Source of the DNA: a bacterium
GTDB lineage: Bacteria > Joyebacterota > Joyebacteria > Joyebacterales > Joyebacteraceae
NCBI GenBank assembly: GCA_025782395.1
Contig: JALGZD010000211.1
Location: forward strand, 1-64,000
DNA length: 64,000 nucleotides
Direction of reading: 5' to 3'
Position numbers and translations under genes: made by a program. Below the pieces are notes generated by a model. It worked only from the letters and a program-made list of their open reading frames with translations. It was not told the DNA's origin and did no database searches. Shown here one piece after another: positions 29,501-38,674 of the stretch (position 1 is its first letter; the number at the start of each line of letters is the position of its first letter).

Positions 29501-32500
29501 CGAATTCCTCGAGGTCTGGATTCACGACAACGGTGATCGACAAGGCACGGTGCACATAGATCTGGGTACGATCAGCGAGGATTATTACCCGCTCACGGAC
29601 CCGAACGGGGAATTGGACAGTGAGGATGAGGATCAGAATGGGTTCGACTACTACGAAGACACCGGTCTGGATCTCGTCGCCGGCGACGATGAGGATTCGA
29701 TTCCGGGCGACGACGAAGACGATGACTACTCGTTTACCTATGGGTCGGACGACTACACAAGGATCAATGGGACGGAGAACAACGAACGGCTTGACACCGA
29801 GGACCTGAACGGAAACTGGTACCTCGACACGGACAGCAAGTACTGGGAACTCGCCATCGGCCTATCCGACAGCACCTATCTTGTGCAGGATAACAGCCTC
29901 ATCGAGAGCGGGAATCACTGGCGTCTCTACCGCATCCCGCTCAGAAAAGCGGTCTCCGTCAACGGCATGACGGATTGGACTGTGGTCAAGTCAGCCAGAG
30001 TGTGGCTCGAGGGGCTGCTGATCGGGGGCGACCCGTTGATGATCGGCGGCATGGACATAGTGGGAAGCCAATGGGAACCGGGGCGGATCCGCGATGCGGC
30101 AGGGGCCGTGATCCCGGAGGACGAGCTGGAACTTTTCGGTGAGACATTCGGTGTGACTTCCAAGAACACAAAGGAGGACTTGGACTACGAGCCCCCGTAC
30201 GATCCGGGGACCGACGAAGACACGAATATCCCGAAGCGGGAGCAGTCACTCGTACTTCTCTTCGATGAGCTTGGGAGTGAGCATACGGCTGCCGCTCGGA
30301 AGGTCTTCTACGCGGACCAGGACTACACCGGCTACCAGTCCCTGGAGCTCTACGTCCACGGAGCCAGTGATGTAGAAGATGGCACGCAGTTCTTTGTTCG
30401 TCTGGGTGCCGACTCGCTCAACTACTACGAGTACCGCTTCGACGTGCGGCCAGGGTGGCGACAGAGGACGGGCAGTGAGACGAACAGACTCGAGATTCCG
30501 TTTGTGCTCTTCACCGATCTCAAACTAGAGGGGCTTGCAGAGGCCGACACGGTCTCAGTCGTGGGAAGCACGAGCGGGATCGATGGAGAGACTATCACCA
30601 GGGTCGGTTGGCCATCACTCTCGAGAGTGAAGCGGATCACGATCGGTGTTCGAAACGGGAATGAAGACTCCATATCGAGCCGGATATCAGGAGAAATATG
30701 GCTGGACGATATGCGCCTGAGCGATGTCCGGAAGGAGATAGGCCTTGCGCAGAGGCTCACAATAGGGGCGGATTTCGCGGACCTGCTGGGCGTGGATTTC
30801 GACCTCAGGCACGTCGACGGCGAGTTCCATTCTCTGAAACGGATCCACGGCTCGGGCCAGGACAACCTGACCTACAATGTGAATACCACACTCAGCGCTG
30901 GAAGATTCATAAGCGCGCTCGGCGTTTCTGCTCCAGTGAACGCGTCGATGAAGAGGTCCGTGACGCGACCCAAGTTCTCGACCGGTTCAGACATTGTGCT
31001 GTCCGATGAACAAAGCGATGCCGAGCAGACGACGGTTCTTGACAGAAGCGTGAGCATGTCTCTTTCACGGAAGCGACAGTCGCCCGATTTCTGGACGCAC
31101 CTGCTCGTTGATGGTCTTTCGCTCAGAGGTTCTGTGGCGTCCCACGAGAAGCTGGCACCGACGCGAGCGGACACCTCTACAACGATGCGCGGGCGGGTAT
31201 CGTATAAGTACGCGCCACAGAAGGCGGGAATCCGCCTCTTCGGGGAGACGAAGGTTTTCCTCAAGCCGACCAGCATTCGCTTCAATGCGGACACGCACCT
31301 GATCCACAGCGAGAGCTACGATATCGCATCCGACGCCGTGAAGACGAAGAGAAGTGAAACCTTCGACAAGAAGCTGAACGGTGACGTCAACGTGGATTTC
31401 CAATTCCTGGAGAATCTGAGGACATCCCACACGGTAGCGGTCAGACGTGATCTGGCCGACGACAACCGGCCGTGGGCAGGACTCAATATCGGGTACGAGA
31501 CCGAACGCCGGTACGCCAACAGCATGAGCTTCAACCCGAAATTCGGCAAGTGGCTGTCACCACAGTACAGTTTTTCGTCGAGCTACACAGACAATCACGG
31601 TCCGGAAGTCAGGAGGACCGGAGACCCGCCGGGCGTGCGGAATATCAGAGCCCAGAGCAATCACCAGGTGAGGATAACCTTCGATCTCAAGAAGCTGGTC
31701 GGGTCGGGATCTCCTGCCGCAGGAAAAAGACCTCCGCCGCGCAGGGAACCTACCGATGGAGAAAAGGGTGAGGAGGGGAGTGAAGGAGGGAAGGAACCTG
31801 AGGCAAGCAGTGAGGGGCCCGGATTCGGGGTGCTCCTGGACCCTGTCCTCGTGTTCATCAGGAGTATGGACGCGATTGACGGCCGGTACTCGATGAAGCG
31901 AAGTTCCCGATTCGACAGGGTTGCCTGGGACGAAGTTCCTGGTTGGACTTACAGGCTGGGACTGGTCGAGGCGGAATCGGCAGATGATCGAACCGAGGAG
32001 CGAACGATCGATCTGGGGACCGGGGTCAAGCTGACGAACCAGATTCGTCTCAAGGGGAACTACAAGCGAACCACAAGCGGCAGATGGTACAAGAACGCTA
32101 TCTCAGATTCTCAGTTCCTGCTCACGAGAACGGAATCAATGAACGAGATTACGAAAGGATCTCTTTCGTGGTCCGGTCTCGAGAGGGTCGGTCCACTCTC
32201 AGACATCTGCAAGTCTGTGCGGGCTCGAAGTGGCCTTGAATACAGGCGGTCCTACTCCGGACCGTTTGGTGAGCCCTCTACCAGAGGGAACTTGCTCTCA
32301 CTCAACCCTGTGTTTTCGGTGGACACGTCCTTCAAGAACGGTGTGACCGGGAGTTTCTCCTGGGACAAGAAGAGAGTCCGCACCTTCAGTCTCGGTGGAG
32401 TCGGTTCGGTTACGGAGGACCTTACGAGTTCAACGAGTTTCACCGTCAAGTACAGGTTTTCGGCGCCCCAGGGCCTCAAACTGCCTTTCTTCGGTCAGAA

Positions 32501-32768
32501 GCTCAGGTTCACAAGCAACCTCGACACGTCGCTGACCGTGCGGACTTCTTCGAAGGATTCGCGGACCGCGCAGGACGAAGGGATTCTGGCGAACGTGGAT
32601 GCGACATCTTCAAGCAGGGATTTCTCCGTGATCGGTGATGCCACGTACAGCTTCTCACGGAGCATCTCCGGTGGATTGCAGATGAGCTTCTCGCAGAGCA
32701 AGGATCTGAAGAGGGATCAGACACGCAGGACCATAGGTGTTCACATCAGCGCGGAGTTCAAGTTTTGA
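26535..32768 (+). CDS. sprA: SprA/Sov-like outer-membrane protein (type IX secretion translocon homologue)
   Basis: 2077-residue protein (with ATG 26535; ATG 26442 would add 31). In the FCB group SprA is the giant outer-membrane beta-barrel translocon of the type IX secretion system and gliding motility. Seen here: a hydrophobic signal segment (residues about 41-54), a 24-bp coding repeat giving ADTLALTP units (from residue 82), N-terminal SprA blocks including ITFGGQTSY and FVSYSGHHEGLFGAKM, the FVAIDDMEGTENV block near residue 890 that recalls SprA's IDDFE motif, an acidic segment, and repeated beta-strand-like sequence to a C-terminal Phe. Overlaps the next gene (TTGA). No other T9SS gene is in the window. 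Confidence 0.85.
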   Translation: MIRGSLGVFRHTSKNEGPSDLSEPGSSAVRVPSRGWAVSARFLVLTLILLGVFTQFESVVRADSGSPEREDTVAVVPGVPPADTLALTPADTLALTPADTLALTPADTLALTPADTLAPAPADTLAPAPADTFVSALPETLAQALRDSTVPPDPFAIGLSLEPETKGEFARPWSYKPRVPLFESTVVAAALPKFVLTGVPLRNTLHVDLETGLVWVESRSGDVLAFPAYAAPLDEFQGQVGKRSVKAAWLAAVHRELAASRERQAGGLLDIDIPMPLPGPFVKAIGPGANLKVRGSERITFGGQTSYTVEALESESGPASRWPQLDMEQQLTVNLEGTIGRKIHVYVDHRSGGDTFGGGKANQIRVHYDGDEDEILQKIELGEVNLSLPGTEFVSYSGHHEGLFGAKMTARVGKLDLVLIASKEEGESAGAGFTGSSESDSLHIDDISYKARSFFAVDGDVLKYSNSEFSIQEIHVYVDDRNGSNNIETGAAPGRTYLDDPVDGLPPSGGPSQRGDFDELIELEDYLFDYQSGVIEFVRPVSTTGVLAVSYVRFDGYTVGGVDGDSLRLKMLKREERVGGTDWEPIQRYELKHIYDLGADTIPEEGFELTIKKRASSGEDPESENGVPFIEILGLDTHGLGADADPDGVVDLEWIDFEKGYLVFPHLTPFCPDYDTTAFYYPEGGGPDAIYVADELEEKNCSVYSKESFSADDDIYYIEVSYNRPQTTFYLGHINIIENSEVVRLNGVRLTRGIDYTIYYPAGQLTLLTEEAKELDAKIAVDYDYKPFGIGGEKTLLGTRAVYNWQQNISVGSTWMYQSKGTPDDQPRLGEEPSRTVVGDVNLSAEFRPELMTRIADAVPFIDTDTESSLKIAAEVAVSIPEPNTKGFVAIDDMEGTENVSRLGVTRRLWVPSSVPVEPMGISAADRVNVDWFNPDRKVREGDLHPDLPSQEANDTHTVLEIDHDTTGSSSWAGLMRLLAKTGNDYSKYEFLEVWIHDNGDRQGTVHIDLGTISEDYYPLTDPNGELDSEDEDQNGFDYYEDTGLDLVAGDDEDSIPGDDEDDDYSFTYGSDDYTRINGTENNERLDTEDLNGNWYLDTDSKYWELAIGLSDSTYLVQDNSLIESGNHWRLYRIPLRKAVSVNGMTDWTVVKSARVWLEGLLIGGDPLMIGGMDIVGSQWEPGRIRDAAGAVIPEDELELFGETFGVTSKNTKEDLDYEPPYDPGTDEDTNIPKREQSLVLLFDELGSEHTAAARKVFYADQDYTGYQSLELYVHGASDVEDGTQFFVRLGADSLNYYEYRFDVRPGWRQRTGSETNRLEIPFVLFTDLKLEGLAEADTVSVVGSTSGIDGETITRVGWPSLSRVKRITIGVRNGNEDSISSRISGEIWLDDMRLSDVRKEIGLAQRLTIGADFADLLGVDFDLRHVDGEFHSLKRIHGSGQDNLTYNVNTTLSAGRFISALGVSAPVNASMKRSVTRPKFSTGSDIVLSDEQSDAEQTTVLDRSVSMSLSRKRQSPDFWTHLLVDGLSLRGSVASHEKLAPTRADTSTTMRGRVSYKYAPQKAGIRLFGETKVFLKPTSIRFNADTHLIHSESYDIASDAVKTKRSETFDKKLNGDVNVDFQFLENLRTSHTVAVRRDLADDNRPWAGLNIGYETERRYANSMSFNPKFGKWLSPQYSFSSSYTDNHGPEVRRTGDPPGVRNIRAQSNHQVRITFDLKKLVGSGSPAAGKRPPPRREPTDGEKGEEGSEGGKEPEASSEGPGFGVLLDPVLVFIRSMDAIDGRYSMKRSSRFDRVAWDEVPGWTYRLGLVEAESADDRTEERTIDLGTGVKLTNQIRLKGNYKRTTSGRWYKNAISDSQFLLTRTESMNEITKGSLSWSGLERVGPLSDICKSVRARSGLEYRRSYSGPFGEPSTRGNLLSLNPVFSVDTSFKNGVTGSFSWDKKRVRTFSLGGVGSVTEDLTSSTSFTVKYRFSAPQGLKLPFFGQKLRFTSNLDTSLTVRTSSKDSRTAQDEGILANVDATSSSRDFSVIGDATYSFSRSISGGLQMSFSQSKDLKRDQTRRTIGVHISAEFKF
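26778..26969 (+). repeat. 24-bp in-frame tandem repeat in sprA
   Basis: Eight consecutive 24-bp units encode octapeptides. Four read ADTLALTP, two ADTLAPAP, then ADTFVSAL and PETLAQAL. The first four DNA units are identical or nearly so. Being a multiple of three, copy-number change would keep frame and vary the length of a Pro/Thr/Ala-rich linker after the signal peptide. Confidence 0.9.
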
Positions 32769-33673
32769 CGAGGTCAACCGGACGGTCCAAGCAAAGGGTG
32801 CTGGGAGGGTTGCTGCTGAGCGTCGTTGGTCTGGCGACACTTACGGGATGCGGGCGCGTCGAGTTTGACGGTGAGGCAGCACACGGTCTCATCGAGGAGC
32901 AGTGTAGCCTGGGACCGCGATTCCCGGGTAGCCCCGGTCACGCCGGAATGCGTGACTGGCTCGTCGCTGAAGTGAGCCGCCACACGGACACAGTGTCGGT
33001 GCAGAGGTTCGAGGTTGGTGGATCGATGGGGGTGATCGAACTCACAAACGTGATTGCGTCGTTCAGGGTTTCTGAACGGCGGCGTGTGCTTCTGGGCGCC
33101 CACTGGGACACACGCGCAGTGGCAGAGCATGACCCGGATCCGGCCAATCGGGAAACCCCGATCCTCGGGGCAAACGACGGGGCGTCCGGCGTGGCAGTAC
33201 TCCTGGAGCTCGCGAGATTGATGTCCGAGCGGGAGCCGTCGGTCGGAGTCGATCTGGTCTTCTTCGATGGTGAGGATGGAGGAGACGAGGGAGGTCTGGG
33301 GGAGTGGTGCATCGGATCAACTTACTATGCTGCACACCTTGGGGATTACTGTCCGGAATACGCAGTGGTCATCGACATGATCGGTGACTGTGACCTTTCC
33401 ATTCCAATAGAACCCAATTCCTGGGCGGCGTGCCCGCTGGAGGTCGATCGCGTCTGGGCCGCCGCTGAGAGAGCGGAGGCGGGGAGCTTCACCAGATCAC
33501 CTGGAACGGCCCTCTATGACGATCATGCGCCGCTCATCCGGGCCGGGATCCCATCGGTGCTTGTGATCGATTTCGACTACCCGTACTGGCACACCCTGGA
33601 AGATACCCCCGACAAGTGCTGTCCGGAAAGCCTTGCCGAGATCGGACGCATGCTTGTCGAGCTGATCTACTAG
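32765..33673 (+). CDS. M28-family zinc peptidase/glutaminyl-cyclase-like lipoprotein
   Basis: 302-residue M28-type protein with a lipoprotein signal (TLTGC, lipidation at C29). Metal-binding candidates are H113 in LLGAHWDTR, D138 in ILGANDGASG, E170 in VFFDGEDGG, and late Asp/His in YDDHAPLI and YPYWHTLEDT. This pattern fits both aminopeptidases and glutaminyl-peptide cyclotransferases of the fold; DYPYWHTLEDTPDK resembles the cyclase group. TTG at 32765 overlaps the sprA stop, so it is translationally coupled. A role in maturing secreted N-termini is plausible inference. Confidence 0.85.
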   Translation: MTRSTGRSKQRVLGGLLLSVVGLATLTGCGRVEFDGEAAHGLIEEQCSLGPRFPGSPGHAGMRDWLVAEVSRHTDTVSVQRFEVGGSMGVIELTNVIASFRVSERRRVLLGAHWDTRAVAEHDPDPANRETPILGANDGASGVAVLLELARLMSEREPSVGVDLVFFDGEDGGDEGGLGEWCIGSTYYAAHLGDYCPEYAVVIDMIGDCDLSIPIEPNSWAACPLEVDRVWAAAERAEAGSFTRSPGTALYDDHAPLIRAGIPSVLVIDFDYPYWHTLEDTPDKCCPESLAEIGRMLVELIY

Positions 33674-33792
33674 GAGACGAAGGAAAACCGCCACGCCGTG
33701 TGGCCACCACCAGGGGCAGCTTCCAACGCAGGTGTGGGGTACTACAGGTCTATGCTTCACAGGAGTTCTTGCCGCTGTGTCGAAGTTTTTCC

Positions 33793-33821
33793 TTGCGCCT
33801 GTAGTCAGCTCGTGCTATTTC
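33793..33821 (+). promoter_or_regulatory. Candidate promoter of rimP-nusA-infB operon
   Basis: TTGCGC at 33793-33798, 17 bp, then TATTTC at 33816-33821 preceded directly by TGC (extended -10). The -10 is weak, but the placement immediately before the hairpin at 33830 is suggestive. Confidence 0.4.
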
Positions 33822-33829
33822 TTGTATCG

Positions 33830-33850
33830 AAGTGGGCACGCGGCCCACTT
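33830..33850 (+). terminator. Hairpin at the start of the rimP leader, or terminator of the sprA operon
   Basis: AAGTGGGC (33830-33837) pairs with GCCCACTT (33843-33850) across a 5-base loop, followed by TTCTGAGTGTTT. It begins just after the predicted transcription start of the nusA operon. It could be a terminator for upstream transcription or a leader structure; the two cannot be separated by sequence. The remaining gap 33674-33882 holds no supported gene. Confidence 0.5.
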
Positions 33851-33882
33851 TCTGAGTGTTTGGGCGACGCAACGAGGCAGCA

Positions 33883-34341
33883 ATGCAGAGGATCGAAGAC
33901 GGACTCTACGAACTCACATCGGAGTTCGTGTCGGACATGGGCTTCAAGCTTGTGGACGTGCGTGAGGTAAGAGAATACGGCCGCAGGGTGTTCAAGTTTT
34001 GCATCGATAGTGCTCGAGGCATATCGCTTGCCGATTGTGAGTCAGTGAGCCGCGAACTGGCCTACTTCCTGGATGCCGAGGGCGAGATCGAGGGAGCGTA
34101 CCTGCTTGAGGTGACCTCTCCCGGACTCGACCGTGATCTGGTGAAGGAACGCGAATACGAACATTTCGCCGGGCAGAGGGTCCGGCTCGTACTGCGAGGC
34201 GGAGGCGCTGACGGAATCATGGCGGGTACAATCGTGAGTGCGCAGCGGGGAATCCTGACGTTCAGGCCCGACGGCGCTGAGGAAGTGGAGATACCGCTGG
34301 CGAGCATCGCCCGGGCGCGTCTCGAGACTGAGGTTCTCTAG
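33883..34341 (+). CDS. rimP: Ribosome maturation factor RimP
   Basis: 152-residue RimP, needed for 30S maturation. The N-terminal domain has the GFKLVDVREVREYGRRVFKF block, and YLLEVTSPGLDRDL is the strongest family signature. The start is ATG 33883 after GAGGCAGC; an in-frame ATG at 33856 would add nine residues. It heads the standard rimP-nusA-infB-rbfA-truB-ribF-rpsO-pnp run. Confidence 0.95.
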   Translation: MQRIEDGLYELTSEFVSDMGFKLVDVREVREYGRRVFKFCIDSARGISLADCESVSRELAYFLDAEGEIEGAYLLEVTSPGLDRDLVKEREYEHFAGQRVRLVLRGGGADGIMAGTIVSAQRGILTFRPDGAEEVEIPLASIARARLETEVL

Positions 34342-34440
34342 GAACCACGACAGCTTCGGAAAACACTCGCAGGGAATTGGGAAGAGAATCAAGGGGTGAG
34401 CGACCGACGCCCCGACCTGCGTAGCAGGGGGAGACACCAC

Positions 34441-35952
34441 ATGAACACCGGGGTTCTGGAAGCGCTTCGAAGGGTAGCTCGTACGAAGCAGCTGCACAAT
34501 GACATCCTCGTTGAGGCACTGGAGGCGGGCATACTCTCGGCGGCTCGCAAGAAGTTCGGGCCGACCGCCGACATCGAGGTAAGCATCGACGAGGAAAGCG
34601 ATACGCTGGGCGTTTTCCTCAACAAGGTCGTGGTGGACGTGCCCGAGGATAGTGTTCTCGAGCTGGATATCGAGGCGGCACAGGAGATTGATCCCACCGC
34701 AGAAGTTGGTCAAACAGTTCAGGTCGAAGTGCCACTTGACGAATTCGGGCGGAACGCAATTCAGGCAGCCAAGCAGATCGTGGTTCAGAGGGTACGAGAG
34801 GCAGAAAGGGAGCACATATACGAGGAGTTCCAGGAGAGGATCGGCGATATCATCACCGGTGACGTCCAGCAGATCGAGCGGGGTGGCATCGTTGTAAACC
34901 TGGGACGGACCGAGGGACTGCTGCCGCCGAGAGAGCAGATCCGGCGTGAGCGCTACCGACAGGGGGACAGGATACGTGCCTACCTGGTGTCGGTTGAGAA
35001 GACCACAAAGGGACCACAGATCATCCTGTCGAGAACACATCCGAATTTCCTAAAGAAGCTCTTCCGCATGGAAGTGCCGGAGATATACGACTCGGTCGTG
35101 GAGATAGCCGCGATCGCGAGAGAGGCCGGTGGACGTTCGAAGGTCGCGGTAGTCTCTCACGATGAGCGCGTCGATCCTGTTGGAGCGTGTGTAGGGGTGA
35201 AGGGTTCCCGGATCCAGACGATAGTACGGGAACTGGCAGGGGAGAAGATCGACATCGTCGCGTGGAGTGTGGATCCGTCGGTTTTCGTTGGCCGAGCGCT
35301 GAATCCAGCCAAGGTCTCGAAAGCTGTGGTCAATGAGGCAGATCACTCCGTGAGAGCGATTGTGCCGGATGACCAGCTGTCTCTTGCGATTGGGCGAGGC
35401 GGGCAGAACGCGAGGCTTGCCGCGAAACTGACAGGGTGGAAGATCGACATTGTCGGAGAAAAGGAACACGCACGGGATCTGGAAGTTGCTCTGGCGCAGC
35501 GTGTTCCCGTGAGCGGACTGCCCGGTGTGGGACCGAAAATGGCTGATGCTCTCACGCGGGCGGGCTACCGACATGTGCAGGATCTCGATGGTGTCGAGAC
35601 CGAGGCCCTTCTGCTGGTCCCCGGCGTGGGAGAGAAGACGGCTGAAAAGATATCGATTGCAGTCGCAGCCGTGCTCGAGGTGCTTGAGGAGGAGAAACAG
35701 TCGCTCATCAGGACGATGGAGGAGCGCGCCCGAGCGGAGGCCATAGAGGCGGAGCTTGCAAGGAACCATGACGAGTGCGAGGATAGTTCCGACGAACCGG
35801 ATGACAGTCTGGAGAGCCAGGAGAGCGATGTGGCCGCAGATGATGACGCTGGTGCTGAGGAGACGGTTCTGAGCGACGAAGAGGAGCCGGACACCACCGA
35901 GAGCGATGAAGAGGAACCGGAGATCACCGAGAATGATGAAGAGGAGCGTTAG
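34441..35952 (+). CDS. nusA: Transcription termination/antitermination protein NusA
   Basis: 503-residue NusA, an RNA polymerase pausing and termination factor. Domain order: N-terminal domain (about 1-130), S1 domain with GGIVVNLGRTEGLLP, two KH domains including VGACVGVKGSRIQTIVREL and LAIGRGGQNARLAAKLTGWK, and a helix-hairpin-helix region (GLPGVGPKMADAL, LLVPGVGEKTAEKI). The last about 60 residues are extremely acidic with a 30-bp DNA repeat. ATG 34441 follows AGGGGGAGACACC; an upstream in-frame ATG at 34396 is less likely. Confidence 0.96.
   Translation: MNTGVLEALRRVARTKQLHNDILVEALEAGILSAARKKFGPTADIEVSIDEESDTLGVFLNKVVVDVPEDSVLELDIEAAQEIDPTAEVGQTVQVEVPLDEFGRNAIQAAKQIVVQRVREAEREHIYEEFQERIGDIITGDVQQIERGGIVVNLGRTEGLLPPREQIRRERYRQGDRIRAYLVSVEKTTKGPQIILSRTHPNFLKKLFRMEVPEIYDSVVEIAAIAREAGGRSKVAVVSHDERVDPVGACVGVKGSRIQTIVRELAGEKIDIVAWSVDPSVFVGRALNPAKVSKAVVNEADHSVRAIVPDDQLSLAIGRGGQNARLAAKLTGWKIDIVGEKEHARDLEVALAQRVPVSGLPGVGPKMADALTRAGYRHVQDLDGVETEALLLVPGVGEKTAEKISIAVAAVLEVLEEEKQSLIRTMEERARAEAIEAELARNHDECEDSSDEPDDSLESQESDVAADDDAGAEETVLSDEEEPDTTESDEEEPEITENDEEER
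35871..35949 (+). repeat. 30-bp repeat in the acidic tail of nusA
   Basis: Two full and one partial 30-bp units (from 35871, 35901 and 35931) encode SDEEEPDTTE, SDEEEPEITE and NDEEER. The tail ends with the stop at 35950-35952. A likely slippage-expanded acidic extension. Confidence 0.75.
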
Positions 35953-35994
35953 CTCCTTGTCAAGACCTGGTACTGAGAATCAACGGAGGTGCCT

Positions 35995-38343
35995 ATGGGA
36001 AAGAAACGAGTATATCAGGTAGCCAAGGAGTTTCGCATATCGACGGAGGCTCTCATCGGAATGCTCGGGAAACTGGGTGTCGAAGTGAAGAGCCACATGA
36101 ACACGATAGACGAAACCGCCATCGAGCGTGTCCGGGCCGAGTTCGAAAAGGAGAAGGACGCGGTCAAGAAGGAATATGCCAAGAAGGCAAAGAAGGCGGC
36201 GCGCGAGCGTTCGAAGGGCAAGGTGGCTCCACCGAAGGTGGATGCGAAGGGTAAGGGTAGGGGAAAGGCGGCAGCGGTTCACACCAAGGCTGCGTCTCGG
36301 GCAAGCGTGGGTGCTACCGGGGGGGAGAAGACGGCGGGGAGATCTGACGACAAGAGAGCACGGGATCAGCGGCGCGGCGGAGCGGCCCCTACGAGGCGCA
36401 CGCATACGGGTCCTCCCGCGACCCGTGGACGCCGGAGGCATAAGCCCCGGGTAGATCAGAAGACGGTCGAGGCGACCGTGAGGCGCACGCTGGCCACTGG
36501 GGGTGACAGACGACCGACAAAGCGTAGGCGGAGAAAGGAACGAGGAGAAAGCGACCTGACTCAGGTTCCTGAGAGGCTGCAGATCCCTGAGTTTGCCTCC
36601 GTCGCAGAATTCGCAGAGCAGCTTGAAGTCGCGCCCAATGAGGTAATCAAGAAATGCCTGGATCTGGGTCTCATGGTTACCATCAACCAGCGGCTCGACG
36701 AAGACACGCTGACGCTCCTGGCAGAGGAGTTCGGCGAGGACGTTGAGTTTCTGCGCGAGTACGGTGAGGACTTGCTGGAGGAAGCGCGCGACAGGATCGA
36801 CTCAGAGATCGAGGCGACCGAGAGAGCTCCGGTTGTCGTAGTCATGGGACACGTGGATCACGGCAAGACCCTGCTCCTGGACTACATCAGGAAAGCGAAT
36901 GTAATCGCGGGGGAAGCCGGAGGAATCACGCAGCACATCGGCGCCTATGAGGTGAGCGTGGACGGGCGCACGATCACTTTCCTTGATACGCCGGGTCACG
37001 AGGCCTTCACCGCAATGCGTGCGCGAGGCGCGCAGATCACCGATATCGTCGTGCTGGTCGTAGCTGGGGATGACGGCGTCATGCCCCAGACTGTTGAAGC
37101 GATCGACCATGCTAAGGCCGCGGGCGTTCCAGTGATTGTCGCTATCAACAAGATGGACCTTCAAACGGTGAACCCCGACAAGGTGAAGAGCGAACTCGCC
37201 GCAAAGGGGCTGGTCGTCGAGGAATGGGGAGGCGAGACTGTTGCAGTCGAGACATCAGCCAAGACGGGCGCCGGTGTCGACAAACTGCTCGAGATGGTAC
37301 TGATCCAGTCTGAGCTTCTGGAGCTCTCGGCGGTTGCAGAAGGACCAGCGCGAGGCGTTGTTGTGGAAGTCGAGAAGGAGCGGGGGCGCGGTGTTGTTGC
37401 GACCGTGCTCGTTCAGACAGGGATACTCAAGGTTGGTGACTGCTTTGTTGTCGGCACGGTCGACGGCAAGGTCCGCGCTCTGTTTGATGAACGAGGTAAC
37501 AGTGTCGAATCAGCAGGGCCATCACAGCCGGTACAGGTATCCGGTCTGGCGGGGGTTCCACAGTCCGGAGACATCGCGGCTGTGGTCGCGGACGAGCGGC
37601 GCGCACGAGACATCGGCGCGAAGCGTCGCCAGCAGCAGTGGGAACGCTCAACGCGCTTCCGGCACAGGGTGACGCTGGAGGATCTGCACAGGCAGATCGT
37701 CGAGGGCGCTGTGAAGGATCTGCGAATAGTCATACGTGGCGACGTAGATGGCTCGGTCGGCGCGCTCGCAGATTCACTCGAACGGCTATCGACGTCCGAG
37801 GTCAGGATTCAGGTTATTCGCAAGGCTGTGGGCCCTGTGACTGAGACCGACATACTGCTGGCCGCTGCCTCGAACGCCATCATCGTAGGCTTCCATATCG
37901 GAGCGTCGGTGCGTGTCAGGGAACTGGCTCGTCGAGAGCATGTGGAGATCCGTCTGTACAAGGTGATCTACGAGGCTGTCGAGGACATCCGTGCTGCCAT
38001 GGAGGGTATGCTGGAACCGGAACGCCGCGAGGTAGTGGTGGGAACCGCCGAGGTGCGCGAGGTCTTCCGGATTCCGAACAAGGGGCCGGTCGCCGGTTCC
38101 TATGTGCTCTCAGGTGTTGTGAAACGGAATACCAAGGCGAGAGTCATACGCGACGAGATGGTCGTGTGCGATGGCATGATCGAATCCTTGAAGCGTTTCA
38201 AGGATGACGTCCGCGAAGTTCAGACGGGGTTCGAGTGCGGGATCGGCATTACGGGAATGAACGACGTGATGCCCGGCGACCTCATCGAGGTCTATGACAT
38301 TGAGGAGATCGCCAGGAGATTGGGAGCGCCGACCAGCGCCTAG
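35995..38343 (+). CDS. infB: Translation initiation factor IF-2
   Basis: 782-residue IF-2, the GTPase delivering initiator tRNA. The N-terminal IF2N domain is at about 1-60, a Lys/Arg-rich linker follows (about 60-195), then a second IF2N-like segment and the GTP-binding domain, with G1 GHVDHGKT at residues 285-292, followed by DTPGHEAF and NKMD. C-terminal domains end with [15 protein letters not shown] 35995 is five bases after GGAGG; GTG 35989 is part of that site and less likely. Confidence 0.97.
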   Translation: MGKKRVYQVAKEFRISTEALIGMLGKLGVEVKSHMNTIDETAIERVRAEFEKEKDAVKKEYAKKAKKAARERSKGKVAPPKVDAKGKGRGKAAAVHTKAASRASVGATGGEKTAGRSDDKRARDQRRGGAAPTRRTHTGPPATRGRRRHKPRVDQKTVEATVRRTLATGGDRRPTKRRRRKERGESDLTQVPERLQIPEFASVAEFAEQLEVAPNEVIKKCLDLGLMVTINQRLDEDTLTLLAEEFGEDVEFLREYGEDLLEEARDRIDSEIEATERAPVVVVMGHVDHGKTLLLDYIRKANVIAGEAGGITQHIGAYEVSVDGRTITFLDTPGHEAFTAMRARGAQITDIVVLVVAGDDGVMPQTVEAIDHAKAAGVPVIVAINKMDLQTVNPDKVKSELAAKGLVVEEWGGETVAVETSAKTGAGVDKLLEMVLIQSELLELSAVAEGPARGVVVEVEKERGRGVVATVLVQTGILKVGDCFVVGTVDGKVRALFDERGNSVESAGPSQPVQVSGLAGVPQSGDIAAVVADERRARDIGAKRRQQQWERSTRFRHRVTLEDLHRQIVEGAVKDLRIVIRGDVDGSVGALADSLERLSTSEVRIQVIRKAVGPVTETDILLAAASNAIIVGFHIGASVRVRELARREHVEIRLYKVIYEAVEDIRAAMEGMLEPERREVVVGTAEVREVFRIPNKGPVAGSYVLSGVVKRNTKARVIRDEMVVCDGMIESLKRFKDDVREVQTGFECGIGITGMNDVMPGDLIEVYDIEEIARRLGAPTSA

Positions 38344-38361
38344 GGAAGCGTGAGAGAGGGC

Positions 38362-38646
38362 ATGCTCGTATCCACACTAAAGGTGGATCTCCTCCTTCGG
38401 GAGAGCCGTTCGCTCAAGGATCGGCGGCGTGTCCTGAACAGTCTGAAAGACAGGATTCGTTCGAAGTTCAACGTGTCGATCGCCGATGTCGGCGAGCAGG
38501 ATTCGTGGCATCGAGCAGTTCTGGGCGTGGCGGTCGTCTCGAATGACGGCCGTTTCGCAAATGAGGTGCTTTCAAAGGTGCTCCGATTGGTCGAATCGGA
38601 GCCGAGGGTCGAGATCGTGGAGCAGATACTCGACCTGGGACGATAG
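38362..38646 (+). CDS. DUF503 family protein (YlxP-like)
   Basis: 94-residue DUF503/YlxP-like protein. The start MLVSTLKVDLLLRESRSLKDRRRVL matches the family. Family members are commonly found between infB and rbfA, as here; YlxP has been linked to 30S assembly. Not further characterised from sequence. ATG 38362 follows GAGAGGG; GTG 38350 would add four residues. Confidence 0.9.
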   Translation: MLVSTLKVDLLLRESRSLKDRRRVLNSLKDRIRSKFNVSIADVGEQDSWHRAVLGVAVVSNDGRFANEVLSKVLRLVESEPRVEIVEQILDLGR

Positions 38647-38674
38647 TGGTGATCAGGAACGGGAGGTCTTGGGA

